A stretch of 64,000 nt of DNA from Dermanyssus gallinae (lineage: Eukaryota; Arthropoda; Arachnida; Mesostigmata; Dermanyssidae): the NCBI GenBank assembly GCA_003439945.1, contig QVRM01002785.1, forward strand, positions 62,001 to 126,000, in the 5' to 3' direction. A program made the position numbers and the translations under genes. Shown here piece by piece: positions 12,276-25,019 of this stretch. The notes under the pieces were generated by a model. It made no database searches. It had not been told where the DNA came from and saw nothing but the letters and a program-made list of their open reading frames with translations. The first letter of the stretch is position 1. The number at the start of each line of letters is the position of its first letter.

Positions 12276-13130
12276 ATGAGTGACGAAAAGGCCCATATCA
12301 AGGCTTATACGGACATCGGCCTCTCTAGTCGCGAAATTTCCCGTCGATTGGGGCGTTGTCCTCAAGTAGTGAATAACTTTGTTAATTTTGGTAAAAAATG
12401 CGCCGTAAAAAAGAGTTCCGGGCGACTAAATGCCATTTCGAAACGAAGCAAGCTGAAATTCTGAAGAAAGCATCGAGGGCCCTTGGCAAGGGAAATTGCG
12501 GCGGCTGCCGACGTGCAAACAAACGTGCGGAATATGCAAAACTTCCTCAGGAAGACACATTGGCTCACGAAAAAAATACAAAAAAAACAGCGATTGACAG
12601 CTGACCGATGGAAGCTCGTCTTGACTTTGCCTACGATACACTACCATTCTTCGGATGAAGAAAATTCAACTTAATGAGCCGGATCGATTTAACTATTATT
12701 TGCACGATGTTCACAAGGAAGAACGAATTTTGTCAAAACGTCACTCAGGTGGCGGTTCAGTGGTGATCTGGGCCGCTGTCGGGTATCATACAAAGTCGTT
12801 GATTGTGTTTTTAGACGGTCGTGTTTATTCGAAGCGCGATAGGGATTTACTAAATAGGCAATAGGCGCATTTGAGCTGATGGGGCCGGACTTCGCTTTTC
12901 AACACGATACCGGTCCGATTCACACCGCCAGGCTGATCGGAAGCTGGTTCGACCAACGTCACATTGAGGTCCTACGCTAGCCTGCAGTCTCACCTGATCT
13001 TAATATCATCTAGAATGAATGGAGCTGGCTTGCACGATAAGTTTACACCGACGAAAAACAATTCAACACTATACTAAATCACATTTTTGAGCTTATCCGA
13101 CTTAACGGGAAGTTCACTGAGCATTAAGTA
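12276..13130 (+). pseudogene. Tc1-like transposase pseudogene
   Basis: From ATG at 12276 the first frame gives a helix-turn-helix start with GLSSREISRRLGRCPQVVNN, the usual DNA-binding N-terminus. After frameshifts the catalytic core appears: SSDE (first Asp), RILSKRHSGGGSVVIWAA, then FQHDTGPIHTA (second Asp) and SPDLNII*NEWSWLA. In Tc1 relatives the third acidic residue is the Glu of NPIEN. Here that codon is TAG at 13011-13013, one base from GAG. The frames at 12398-12604 and 12655-12864 are pieces of the same protein. It cannot make active enzyme. Confidence 0.88.
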
Positions 13131-13142
13131 TAGTTGTTGGGT

Positions 13143-13409
13143 GCCGTGAAATGAGCCCAAACGCCGTTTATCTGCTTAATTTACTCGTTAAAACATGTTT
13201 CTTGCTAGTGGCATTATAATTTTTTGCGGTGTAGCTGTGCAAATGTGGAAATCTCGTGGTTCAAAGTAATCCGAGACCCCAAATGTCGATGGAAGTTTTG
13301 CGCTGTTACTCTGTGAGCATGTATCACTGTGATCGTTACACGATTGGTTATAATAAATGCGTGAAATGTAGTAAAACTTAGTGGCCCTTTATTTATTTTT
13401 CAGGGACTG
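13143..13409 (-). repeat. Right terminal inverted repeat of the Tc1-like element
   Basis: Mirror of the left repeat. It has a slightly longer AT spacer after the first 10 bases, so the two arms differ by short indels. Confidence 0.92.
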
Positions 13410-13441
<32 letters not shown>

Positions 13442-13461
13442 ATATGTATATATATATATAT
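13410..13461. repeat. (TA)n array, right part of a split microsatellite
   Basis: TA units interrupted by TG and AATA variants. Continuation of the array at 11908-11945 across the transposon. Confidence 0.85.
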
Positions 13462-13984
13462 GTATATGTGGAGGTTAACAATAAGAACGAATATCAAATA
13501 TCATGAGAACGGTAGAGGAGAGACTTATAGAGAAAGCTATAGGCCAATCTGACTGATGTGCCGTAAATAAGATGACACTCTCTATGTCTAAATATGCGGT
13601 TTTAAAGCATGACAACGCGGTATGCTATTTCAATAATAACAAGCCATTCCCCGGGTTGCCCATTATAAAAAAATGGGCATCACATTTGATCCCGACTTGA
13701 AGCATCTGGCGCATATGAAGGGTATGCTTTGTTCAATAAGACACCAGGTTTTATACCATATAGCACGCTCTTGTTGTACCAAGGTAGACGTATTAAACCC
13801 ACATTTGAACGCCTTTCTGCTATAGAGATATTTCATGACTTTAGCGAGTGCTAGTACATCCAGACGCCGCCTTGTACGTCCAGCCATCTCTAGGATCTAA
13901 CAAAAGTCAATTTCAGACTGTGTTAGAGATCTTATATAACTTGACAATATATTCAGTAAAAAGGAACGATTTGTGTGTAAGCTC
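13462..13984. other. No recognised feature
   Basis: Short open frames on both strands lack recognisable motifs. Confidence 0.3.
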
Positions 13985-14580
13985 AGTTCTACTGCAAATC
14001 AGTTTTTGTTTTTTAAGTGCTTGCCCCTGAACCTCTTTTTACTCCCGCTCTTTTCCCCAAGTTATTACCTGAAATCAAGTTTCTGTTTTTAATATAAAAA
14101 AATAAATTAAAAAACATTTTAAAAAAAGGGATTTCTACTTGGTCAACTAGAAACTATACAATTACCTCGCACAATCAGGAATGACATAACCACTTGAATG
14201 CGAAAAGATTCCCGTTTATATTGTGGGAAAACCCGAATACCAGGCATTGTTTATCGAGATACGAAAATCAAACCGCCTGCGTAATACGTTTTTACTCTGT
14301 CGTTAAGCCTGCCTATCGAATACGTTTCCATCATCTTCTGTCTTGCACAATGTTCTGGTCATGCTTTCCGGTAAAACACAACATGCTCTGCTCCACCGCG
14401 AATCAGTTTTTGGACTTTGTTTTAAAAACGTGCGTGCCCTGGACCGTCATCGTGTTTTCTGCTGCTCTTTCTCCCGTGTTGGCATTTCAAGCTTAGTTTC
14501 TGTTCGTGATATTGAAAAAATAATTAAGAAGTCGTTTCTATTTCCAAAACAGGGTTTGCATTAGGCCAGCTAGAATCTAT
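13985..14580. repeat. Degenerate direct repeat, units about 410 bp apart
   Basis: Bases 13985-14160 and 14395-14580 share, in order, AATCAGTTTTTG, a GTTTCTGTT-T-ATAT-AAAAAAATAA-TTAA string, and GG-CA-CTAGAA-CTATA-AAT. The units have drifted, so identity is modest. The origin is unknown. Confidence 0.5.
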
Positions 14581-14984
14581 ATAATCCATTAAGTAAATGT
14601 ATGCGTTTACCAAGGTTGTGTATTGATGAGAAACGTTTATTTTTTTTTACTCTTGTCCATCTTTTGATTTATGCATTTTTCATTGTGCCGGTTCTAAAAG
14701 CAGACAGAGACGGCTAGTTGGTAAATTTAGTACGAACGGAATTAAAAATTGTGGTCCTCGATGAATTGGCGCATTTTTCAGTGCACAAAACTTCCCATAA
14801 ATCGTGTGACGTTATGTGTCAAAGTGCATGTTCCTGCTCGTAATAGTAAATAAATTGCGGGTCAGACTACCCAGGAAGGCGCGGAACCGTTAGTGCCCAG
14901 CAGGATGCCTTCAAGCATTAACTTGCACGACAAACAGATCGAAAAATGGGAAACCAAATGTTTAGGTCGTGCAAAACGACTAGA

Positions 14985-15007
14985 GCAACAACAACAACAA
15001 CAACAAA
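14985..15007. repeat. (CAA)n microsatellite
   Basis: Seven or so CAA units, read as poly-Gln in one frame. Confidence 0.85.
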
Positions 15008-15059
15008 GTATAGAGATAACAGCAGAAACAATTTGTTTTTACTTTGTGAGAGTGAAAGG

Positions 15060-15262
15060 TGCTTTTACGCCCACCGATTTCTTACGATAGATATTGATAA
15101 AGTGCACCACAAGTATATATTGGCGCATAGGTATCTTGGCGTACCCTAACCAAAGTAATAGCTGACTGTTTGAGCGGACGAACTGGGAGAACGGTGAAGA
15201 TAGAACGACAACTGTGAGAGTGTCACAGGGCTCCGTCTTGGGGCCAGTCCTCTGGAACAAAA
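15060..15262 (+). pseudogene. LINE RT palm fragment
   Basis: The plus strand reads VIADCLSGRTGRTVKIERQ and then, with a frameshift, VRVSQGSVLGPVLWN. The second string is the conserved (P)QGSVLGPxLWN box of jockey/CR1/I-type reverse transcriptases, and the first matches the segment that precedes it (SFLSDRT-V). Neither the palm aspartate box nor YADD follows, so only about 65 codons of the domain survive. Confidence 0.6.
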
Positions 15263-18200
15263 GAGGCACTCTTCTTTCTTTGCGGCAAGAGAGAAGTGAG
15301 CCAGGTAATGACCCGACTCAGAGCCATCGAGGTGGCAAAAACGAAGCGACGGCTGAAGTATATGTAAAGTGTGATGCTAGACCAGTCCATGTCGTTCACG
15401 CCGCACGTAGAGTAGGTTTTTTGAATGTAGAGCTTTGGTCGCTAAGGCCGAATATATGGCTAAGCTTATGCCTTGTGTTGGGGAGCAGACGGTAAAAGCA
15501 GCCGGTGATTTTTAGCCTCCGTGGTGGACTTGATGTTGTTACATGCATCGACAGCCTGAGGGCGACGGTCCTGGCGGCGGCGTGGACTTGCTAATGCTCA
15601 AATCCAAGCACAGATTTATGCAAGTAGGCGGCTTTGTCCGCCGAAAGACTATGACTATGACAGAAAAGAATGTGCCGAACGAAAGAGAGAGGTCTAAACG
15701 AACCACCCTACCCTGCGCCAAGGGATTAGAGACCAACCAGCATGTGCCCAATTGATATTACCTAAGGAATTCTGGGCATATACGCGTTTTTCACACGAGA
15801 ATAGCATTTCTGCCAACGCTTGTTAGAGGCTGGGCTAAGCCTATATTACATCAACATACTGTATTCGTTGTCGTGGGTTTGTACTTATATAGGTTTGTTT
15901 CAAGTAGAAGAACGTCACGGCGGGATAAAGGTCAGTCGGTCTCAACAAATTTCTCAACTCAACAGCTCTACAAAGCCGACTGTAAAATTTGCATTAGCTT
16001 AGTCATTACTAAAACTAGACGGTTGAGGCATTCTGAACTCTTTATTATTTGCCTTGGTGTTTAATGAATAGTCTTCAAGAATTGACAAGCTTTGCTCCAA
16101 ACAAATGCTCACTGCATTGTTTCTGTTAGCATTGATAACGTCGGTTTTATCCAAATATAGTGATGGCTTGGTGAGCTCTTGTCAGACACGAAGCAATTTA
16201 CGTTTGGCACGTTACAACATCACTGTATTGTAAACAAGCATCTTGTTGGACTCGCATTTGTGAAGAGCTTTTTTTAGTTATGTCTGTTTTGACGAATTTG
16301 CTGAATGTTCCTGTCATTTCAAGGCAGCTGCTATTACAACAGACGTATCATTTTTCTCCGCCGTTTTTGTCCAGGGAATGAATCTTTCACTTACAAATGA
16401 ATATTCAAATGGTAAAGTCACTTTTTTACTTACAATTTTTCCTTGAAAGTTAAGTTGGTTTTGAGCGAGTAAAGTATTTGCCGCAACAACCGTGATTGAT
16501 TATGTGTCCATCCATAACCAATCATATTAGTCCGACACAAGGGACCCAAATAGTCATCGGTTACGTTCCTCAAACTTGATGGAAGAGAACAGCAAATTGG
16601 CCTACCGCTGTCGCACAACGTATCGTCCGATACAATGCAGCCTGTTTCACACCAAAAAAAAACCTAATCTCCGTTCGTAAATCCGAGAACCTCTATGACG
16701 TACAAGGTGCTCGGATGGCAGATCTGAAGATCCTAGGCCTGTGATACAAGGTCGCGTCTACGCAGTAATTACATGACACACTACTCACACTCGGCTTACT
16801 GCCTCGACCACCAAGAGCTCTCTTCTCATACAACCTGATCGTGCTATTTTCATCGACGCCCACACGTCCTACATTATTCCGCATCAAATTTCAGAAGGTT
16901 TTTTTCTCGAATTCGCGCCACTAGTTAGTTAGCTGGAATTCTACAATCTCCGTGATTATGAAATGACTCCATGACTCCTCCTACGTCTTCTCCTTGATCC
17001 CTGTCGGGCGGTGAACCTTCGACCTAACCGTCGCGGCACCGAATCCGCTTTCTGTACCACGCTGCGACGTGTTCTCACCTCTCTCAATTCTGCCGCCGCG
17101 TGTTCTTTCTCGTTTTCTTTCCTGTGATCCTGGCATACTGCCTATCCCATGGTCAATTATTCATAGTTAAGCCCTTTTCGATACGGCAGTTGACCGGTCG
17201 GCGCCTCTCCCCCTTGTGTGCCTGCTAAGCGCAACTACCCCCCCTAACTCGTTGCTCTACGAATAACGTATCGGAGCCACAGTCCCTTTTCTCCCTGTCA
17301 CCCTTGCCCCCGGCTGGCTGCCCATCGTGCTCATGGGAATACGAGTTTTGCGCGCCCATTTTCCAGGCTCCATTAACTTCTTGTGCTGGGTTAGGCGCTG
17401 GTCATGAGCGTATATTCATTTGCCCCTGTCGTTGACATTTATTCAAGAAGCCTTATTCAAGAATTACTATCCGTATAATCCTCTTACAGTAGCAATGTAT
17501 ACGTATGCTCGTTTATTTATTAACTTTATTTTTGTTTTCACAACTCAGCTGCATTTTAAAAATGTATTGTAAGCGTGTGGCGCCTTATGCGAAGCTAGCG
17601 TCCGTTCCACGTTGAGAACTGAGTACATTCGGATCGCTCAGGCTTTTGACAGGTCATTGGACGGTATTTTGCGTGAGTCTGCGGGCAGGACCGGTGTCGG
17701 CGCTGGTTAGATGGCTGATGAAAACCTGAAGTGGAGCACACCAGGTGCCTCCCAAATGTTATCAGAGATATAGACGTCAAGGTGTCAATCTCGGCCGAGT
17801 TCTGCAAAAAGTGCTAAAATGATTCGGCTATCGGTGACATCTGCCCGACTGTGACTGTTTCCACTAGCGGTCGACAAGCGGCGAGCAAATACTTGCTTCA
17901 CATATGTGGTAAAACATCTCTTCAGCTGAGCAAAGTTTGACGCCAAAAGATGTGTACACACTCTACCGAGGCTGTTTTCCAGCATTAACACAGCCTTCAG
18001 TTCAATAATCGAACAGTCGCACGCAGTGACAGTCTTCAAACGTTTGCGAAAGTTACACACTTGGTTGCACGGCATGTGCCGTTGTATATCACAATAGTTT
18101 CCGTTATGTGTTTCTTGCGTTTTATTGAACGTCTCCACGTCCACGTCTTTTGCGCTCTATGGTACGGGTTCACCAGTTCGTTCGCGTAGTCAATAAGTAT

Positions 18201-20640
18201 CTGGTTATGTTTGGTTTCAAACCTTTCCCCAAAACTATGCAAGATTTTTGGTTCATGAACTCTGCCCCGTTTTAAATAACTAAATCCTTGGGCATTATTT
18301 CTATACGCACTAACCTGTAGAACATCACTGCCACCACTTAGATCTTAAATTATGTGGCACGCCATACATCCGCCTGTGAAAAAGTTAAAATACTGTGACA
18401 ACGTGATAGGCATTAGGCATTTTGCTACTAATAATGTGCGGTAATGCATCGCCGGCAGCCCTGGTCTGTTCAATCAGCCGCATATATTATGATTATTTTT
18501 CTTCGCATTGTTCGTACTGACTGTCAGCACGTATTTTCTTGCCGTTAAATCCTGCGCAGTAGGCTGTGTCCAGACTATGTCTATTGCTGGCGTCACTCAG
18601 GAAAAAAATTCAACAGGATGAATAACCATGCGCTAATTATTTTGTTGATTATGTATTAACATGTTTTTGCTAATTTTAGTAGAAATGTATACGTATGCCT
18701 AAATGATTTGCCATTAAGTTGTAAGCCTTGTTTTAAATGCGTTTATGTAGAACATAAAAAGGATCAAATGTGGACATCCCTGGTGTATATATAATCTAAA
18801 GCGAACTCACCATTAGGATTTCTCTGTGATTAGTACACCGCATTCTGAGTTGCTCAGTGCATTTTTGTTGAACCATCGATCCTTAAAAACAGCCCACAGT
18901 GTCGATGCGTTATACTCTTAATCATAGGCGGCTGAAACAGTCAAGAAAGGCACATACCATTCCACGGTTCTATGCTCTCGATAGTTCAATAAAAGTATAC
19001 TTCTCAGTAGAAACATCACTGTTCGATTTCACTAGTGCCCACTAAACCCGGTTATTTTTCACCCATATTTTACGTCTCACCACTCATTTCATATTTCCTA
19101 TAGAACAGGGGCTTTGAGAAAATACGGTGTAGTGCAGGCGTCATCGTTTCGCCCTGAGCAATATTTCGCTAGACTACCCTTGCCTAAAGATATTTTTTAA
19201 TCATAGACAATCTGCCATCTTTTCAGTCAGCCCACAACTCCTCTTCTCCATCTAAGGTCCTTACATACAAGCAATGTACGAACGCCAGCTTCTCCTAAAT
19301 ATTTCCAATTACCTTCCGGTGTTCGCTTCGTGCCTTTATATACCACGGTTCTAGGACCGTAGGTGGGCTTCACACCCGACCAGTCACTAATGCTTGGTGT
19401 TAGTTCCCCAGGCGAGCCCGCAGTGGCCATTCCCTGCTGGCGGTCGATTTAAAAAAAATTCTGATACATATTGGGACTCCATGTGGCACGATGACTCTGC
19501 GGGTAGCGTGATAAGGCAATGCCTTAACTGTCAGTGGCCTTACTTGTTTGGCATGAAGCAAGTAAACTTGTTTTTAACCTTAAGAAACTTGTAAACCGCA
19601 CGGCGAATATACGTGGTGTCTCGGATTTTTTGGTAAAAATGCATGTCCAGATGCCGGGTTGTTTGCACCATACGTATTTTTTGAATGTCTAGTTAGAGAT
19701 GGCTGTGAGGGCGTTGTTTATGCTTCTCCAGGACTATGTCATTTCGAAACCTATGTCTTTGCTGGGAACGATTATAACCCTGAGAGACCGGGATGATATT
19801 CTTTAGGTATGCTGCGCTTGTTATCTCTTTAAGATTTCTAAAACGGGGGTGGGGGGGGGGCTTCCACGAATCTACCCGTTGCTTTTAGGTATAAGGACGA
19901 GGTCCGTTACCTTCTAGTTGATAGGGAATTTGCTGAGCAGTGCCTCCGTCTTCTGTCGCTGCCTCTGGATGTTCTAAAGGTACCTAAGAGGTATTGAAGA
20001 GAAGGCTATTATGGTTTAGGGCCTGTGTTGTGAGATCATAGCCTTGTCTCCTAATAAGACATCCTTAGGCTAAAAAAATAAATTGGGCTCATTTCCAGAC
20101 ACTTTTCTGCGGTAAGGAGTTTATAGAAAAATATACGCATTTAGTTAGGATAAAATCGTAATAAAACTTAGCATAAAATAGCATAATACATTTAGGTATT
20201 ACACTTGATATCACCTAAAATATTTGTGATATTGTAAAACTGCATTGGTTCTTTATAGGTAGAACGCGCAGTAGTGAGTGGGCGAAAGGCGGAAATGGAC
20301 ACCTTATCAATAGATACCCTGGTTTGTCGTTGCTGCTGCTGCTACCGCCATTTTTCCACTCTCCTTTATTCCCTGCTCCTGCGTGGGATCGCCCAGGACT
20401 TCAATACTGATCTCCGCGAAGGAACCTCCACCACGCCATTGTTGCAAAAGTTTAAGAAGTTAGATAATCACAGTGTTGTCGCATACGATCTGCTACTTCG
20501 CGTGCCGTTCCTCTAGGTGAAAAATATGGGCGAACTACTTTAGAGCTAGTACGGGGTGCCTTAATAAAAGCGTATTTAAAACTCTTAAATTTCGTTTCAT
20601 TTCCGTTTCCTGCTTGACAGCTAAATCCTTAAACAGTTGA
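15263..20640. other. Five-kb stretch with no recognised gene
   Basis: No motif was recognised in either strand. The C/T-rich plus strand at about 16970-17340 stands out in composition. Minus-strand open frames at 17595-18242 (119 codons at most) and 19227-19430 have no domain that I know. A G-run of 11 lies at about 19850-19860. All may be relics too old to recognise. Confidence 0.35.
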
Positions 20641-20689
20641 TTGATAGACGCTCCGTCATTAGTACGATCAAGTTGATCGACTCGACACA

Positions 20690-21060
20690 ACAACACATTG
20701 GCATTGCAACTGCACAACAACAAGTGAACGACAAGTTTCCAACAAAATCGTCGTCAGCGATGAGGCTCATTTGCATGTTAATGAATCCGTAAACAAGCAA
20801 GAAGGTCTAATCTGAAATAAGGCGGAAACCCACTTTAAGTTTCATGAAAAGTGAGCCGAAACCCCGTATGACTCTCACGCGAGAAAGTCACACACAGAGG
20901 TAGAGACTGCGAGGTTTTAATCGCTGTAGAACTTTTTTTACTAGAAATTTACCAGAAAATAAAAGCGATTGCCACTTGGGTAGATACTGTGATGTATAAA
21001 GGCGGGCCGCTTACAGCAACGACGTGCGCCATGGAAATCAGTTTGCAAATGTCAAAAAGC
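20690..21060 (+). pseudogene. IS630/Tc1-mariner-type transposase relic
   Basis: Across frames the plus strand reads NKIVVSDEAHLHVNESVNKQ, then ETHFKFHEK. It resembles the transposase core around the first catalytic Asp (FSDEAHFHLNG-VNKQN) in a mariner-like family of arthropods. About 120 bases downstream the pattern is lost. No terminal repeats were found. The match is short but specific around SDEAH. Confidence 0.45.
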
Positions 21061-21538
21061 GATTATGCGTTCATCCTACGAAACTGGATCATTCCACAAT
21101 GGTACATTCTATAGTAATACGGATTTTAAACTAAACAACCGCGGATGCATATGAAAACGTCAAATATGATACAGCTCAAAAATAATTGGTAGATGAAAAG
21201 CATAAAACAAACTCATGAACGAAGAACAAATATTTCCGTTATTCAGCGAATTGTTTGGCAGGATTCGTTGTAGTGGCTATAAAACGTATGAATTGAAATT
21301 GAATAAACTGTTACCCGCAATAACAATTTTAAGTTATTTAATATGAATGCTTAATAATGCGATACCATAGAATTCGAATCTGTGTGAACTCTTTTCAACG
21401 GGGCAATTTTCCCTTTGTTTGCTAATGTGGCACGATTTTCACGTAAGGCAGAATTTTATTTCTGAACACACTGATACATTCCGTTTCTCTATCATTGTTA
21501 TTCATTTGTCCAATACCCTGTATATATACGCAGAAGAG

Positions 21539-21541
<3 letters not shown>
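21061..21541. other. No recognised feature
   Basis: AT-rich. ATACCCTGTA near 21515 resembles the end of the foldback family, but no arm follows. Confidence 0.3.

Positions 21542-21577
<36 letters not shown>
21542..21577. repeat. (TA)n microsatellite
   Basis: About 18 TA units. Confidence 0.95.
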
Positions 21578-21580
<3 letters not shown>

Positions 21581-22508
21581 CTCAGATAAAGGTATCACTG
21601 GCGATTCTGGGAATCAAAAACATGATCTTCATCAAGTTCAATCTTAAATAAAAAAAAAGTGAACGATGTGTGCATTGTAACGGAACCATCCAGGATAAAG
21701 CACGGGCGGAAACAAGAACAGCTACATTTTGATAAGAACGGTCGGACTCATCGCATGGCGTATACCGCGGTCTGCGCAAGGAGATGGCAGGCATAGAAGT
21801 AATCGTGGCTAGTGAACACGCAGTAATATCATTCTGCTAGCGAAGACAAGCTGCCGAGGCAATCTAGAGGGAAACTTAACGAGCCCCGTTTTTTAGGAAC
21901 AATCATTTGGCAGGACTCATCGGCAAAAGTAATTTGTTTTAGAGTATCTGCAAGTATAAGTGGAACGCGTCTTTTTGCAGCAGACAAAATATCCAGTGTA
22001 CACTGGTTCAACGTTGAACGAGCGGGCTAATGAACCTCATCAAATTCTTTATCGGCCTTTGATTTACCTCGGCGAGCCACCCCGATTTAAAATAACCAAT
22101 GTGCACATGCGCTCCGCCGCCACGCAATATGATGTCCCGATGTAGTCACGCATAAACATCTCCAACGAGCAATTCTTCTTGTACTCAAACAATTGCTCTT
22201 TCTAATACGCAAAGTGACCAATTAAGAGCCAACGGCACGAACCACTTTGACGAGTTCGTAGATTTCCGCTCTCGTGGTTTTTACGGCTACGAGCCCCCTA
22301 TCCTCTAGAACCGACCGCACGAACGATTGAACTTCCTCATCGGAACTTGTGAGAAGCACCTTGTAAGAAGGGCAGGTCATTATAGATAATTCTATAATTA
22401 CAACCTAGCTGAGCAGCACGATACTTACAACAACAAATTATACCTATATTTGTCTGGCCAACTCCGTCATCTAGCGGACCGCGGGACATTGTGCGGCATG
22501 GTACCTAG

Positions 22509-22510
<2 letters not shown>
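21578..22510. other. No recognised feature
   Basis: Minus-strand frames at 21582-21794 and 21829-22011 have no motif that I can place. Confidence 0.3.

Positions 22511-22540
<30 letters not shown>
22511..22540. repeat. (TA)n microsatellite
   Basis: About 15 TA units flanked by CTCA and GAGC. Confidence 0.95.
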
Positions 22541-22542
<2 letters not shown>

Positions 22543-23103
22543 CTTCATATATTTATCAAATGCTTCTCCTCTTCGTAAGTTCCATCAAGCCTGGAGTTAT
22601 TTTGTCAATGGAAAATATTTCTTCCAAACCATTAATTGACAGTCCCATTATCATTCAGACGAAGAATCTAAATAAATCGATAAAGCCGGTATAAGCAGCA
22701 GCAGAACTTCTTTACGTATGCTGGTGAATTCGCGCTCTACTTCTGCAGTCAGTTTCACTTATACTAGTCGTTTGTAATCTTGCACCACTCTGTTGACCAC
22801 TGGGCTTGTGGCAAGGGTGCTCCCTTCTACAAATTTGCGGCATAGCCTGCAACTATAAATAGTAAGAGACAGTTATCGGTAGCATTTGCCGTCTCCTCCT
22901 CCCGCATGCATGTCTGGTCAGTGTGACTAAACGCTTTAAATATAATACACTACTAATGGCGTAAAGACAGGCGTATCCCTCGTATCATGTGCATCTATTT
23001 AGCAAGCTGACCTATTTGTAGGCGTAAATTTGTTTAGATCTAAAGACCCGTTTTCTAGCCCGAAAGCAAATTTGGTTTGTTTTTGGATCTTCATTACAGC
23101 CCG

Positions 23104-23107
<4 letters not shown>
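22541..23107. other. No recognised feature
   Basis: No coding or repeat pattern was recognised. Confidence 0.3.
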
Positions 23108-23159
<52 letters not shown>

Positions 23160-23324
23160 TTTTTTGTACAGTTAATGCCTGTGTACGTTTTTTTTTCATG
23201 TCATGGCTGATGTTTAATCCACTTCAGCATTTACCTTGTCTAAATTCAAACCCGGCCCGGGTCTCGAACCCAGACCTTCCGAATGCAAGGCAAAGGCTTT
23301 GCCACTAAGCCATCTTGCTCGGTA
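23108..23324 (-). mobile_element. tRNA-derived SINE with (TA)n tail
   Basis: On the minus strand the head reads GATGGCTTAGTGGCAAAGCC (A-box region) and, about 30 bases on, GGTCTGGGTTCGAGACCC (B box), the two internal pol III promoter parts of a tRNA. A unique body follows, ending in GGCATTAACTGTAC, A-rich DNA and then the (TA)n at 23108-23154. A related unit lies at 34075-34432 with the same tail junction. The head lacks a full cloverleaf, so this is not a tRNA gene. Confidence 0.75.
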
Positions 23325-25019
23325 TTACAGCCCATATTATGTGTTATAATATTTATATTTCTAATTTAGTTTTATAGCGTTTCAAAGTCATATATCAGAA
23401 TGTACAGTTAGTTTTTGTGACACCGCTCATATGAGGCAAGACTTCATCTCATGCTTACGTTAAGGGGAAATTATGAAATATTTCCCCCTGCTCCGAGGGA
23501 AAAATTCTTTACCGAATTGGCGTCTGAATGCATGCATACACGGATGAAAGATACCCGAGCATAACCTTAATGAATTTAAGGGAATGCGACGGTCTGGAGA
23601 AGGGTGCTTCCGGTAGCAAGCTAAAACCCATCATTAGAGAATTGCTTAATCGACTCCTGGAGAACTAGTCTTGCACACCACCCACTCCGAGACTCCCCAT
23701 TTAAATGGTGACTCTTAACTCTCCCTGTTCAGGATCGCGTCTTGAGGACACCCATGAACACACTATTCTTGGGAGTCCAGCGTAGGCCGAAAGGTGCGTA
23801 TACAAAAAAGGAATCCGGACACGCTGAGACTGCACCTGCCTTGCGTACAATTGAATGCTTGAATCCATGCCTTAATGGCCAGAGGCATAAAATGTTTCAA
23901 AGCGTACTCATGGAAAAGCCATGGACAACATCCGCCGCATCAAGCACCTGTTTTTTCTCTGCCTCTCCCAAAGAGAAGCTAGTGACAAGTAGGTTTGACC
24001 CTCACCACTCCTCCGATTGTTGAAAGTCATCGGGCCATCCCATGACTACAAGAAAGTGACAAGCTTTTACAACATCGGCAGTGACTTTACACTACCGGAC
24101 GACATTTGCAGACGAATTTACGGTAGTGGTGTTCGCGTGCGTACCGCTTCTTAAAGAAAAGTAAGGTAGACATCAAACGCCTCCTCGTGGCCTCTAGAGT
24201 GGAAGCGCACTAAAAGTAGGCTCACTTTCTCCGACCTTTTGGAAAAATGCGCCAGCAATCTCCAGTCAAAGAGTGGAATAGGAACACAACTAGTTTTTAT
24301 TGGGTTGGAGCCTCACGCTATTGACCCACAACCACGGATACGCGTTTTTCGTTGCACCCATGTGCGTGTACTATTTTGCCAGTTTAATTTCTAAAAATAG
24401 GTCAATAGACATGCGTCCACGAGCGAGGGCCATCCTGATACTAGCATAATCATTGGCACTTTGATGGGTTCTTACTTGATATTCAGCCATCTCTTAGAAG
24501 CTAGCTGGCGTTATCGATGCCTTACTACACCCACATTGTACTACCAAGCACACAATGCACACATACATCGTAAGCATGGTCACCCATTGTTCTAACTCTT
24601 AAAGAAAATGCTTGCGGAAACCGCGACAGAAGGCTGCGCAATGGCTACGCCGGTAACAACGTAGAGAATGGCCTTAAACCTTGCTGACAAAATACAGTTG
24701 ACATGCACAGACGCAAATGGTTGTGGAAGCTCATTACGCATGATCATTATACACCTACGACGTTTAGTACGTAGCAATATTTTTTAGCTGCTACATATCG
24801 TAGGGGAAATATCGACCGATTACCGAGTACATATCAACACTGCCTGAAGTAACGTATATATACGACTGCAGAGCGCGACTCGCTATTTGCTGATTGCACA
24901 GGATATGCTACACATTGGCAGATTAATGCCGAGATGGCGAAAGTGAGGGCAGAAGGGGAAAAGTGATGCGGCATTGCGAAAGCTATGGCTAAAACCAAGT
25001 GGGAGGCGTGCATGACGGA
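23325..25019. other. No recognised gene
   Basis: The plus-strand frame at 23742-24023 (93 codons) and the minus-strand frame at 24592-24777 have no motif that I recognise. Confidence 0.3.

Larger units (their letters stand above)
11946..13409 (+). mobile_element. Tc1-like DNA transposon, 1464 bp, inactive
   Basis: The element is bounded by TA on both sides, as required by the Tc1/mariner superfamily. It begins CAGTCC and ends GGGACTG. Terminal inverted repeats run from 11946 to about 12197 and from about 13143 to 13409, very similar by eye. Between them lies a transposase relic on the plus strand. The insertion sits inside a (TA)n microsatellite. Both ends and both TIRs are present, so it is structurally complete, but the transposase carries several disabling changes. 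Confidence 0.95.

Noticed and set aside
17595..18242. Minus-strand frames of 68-119 codons
   Set aside because: No recognisable motif, overlapping frames on the same strand, and no sign of splice-linked exons.
23030..23308. Frames with Tyr-Ile repeats here and at 11888, 25426, 38509, 59268 and 60479
   Set aside because: They read through (TA)n arrays and have no other coding signal.
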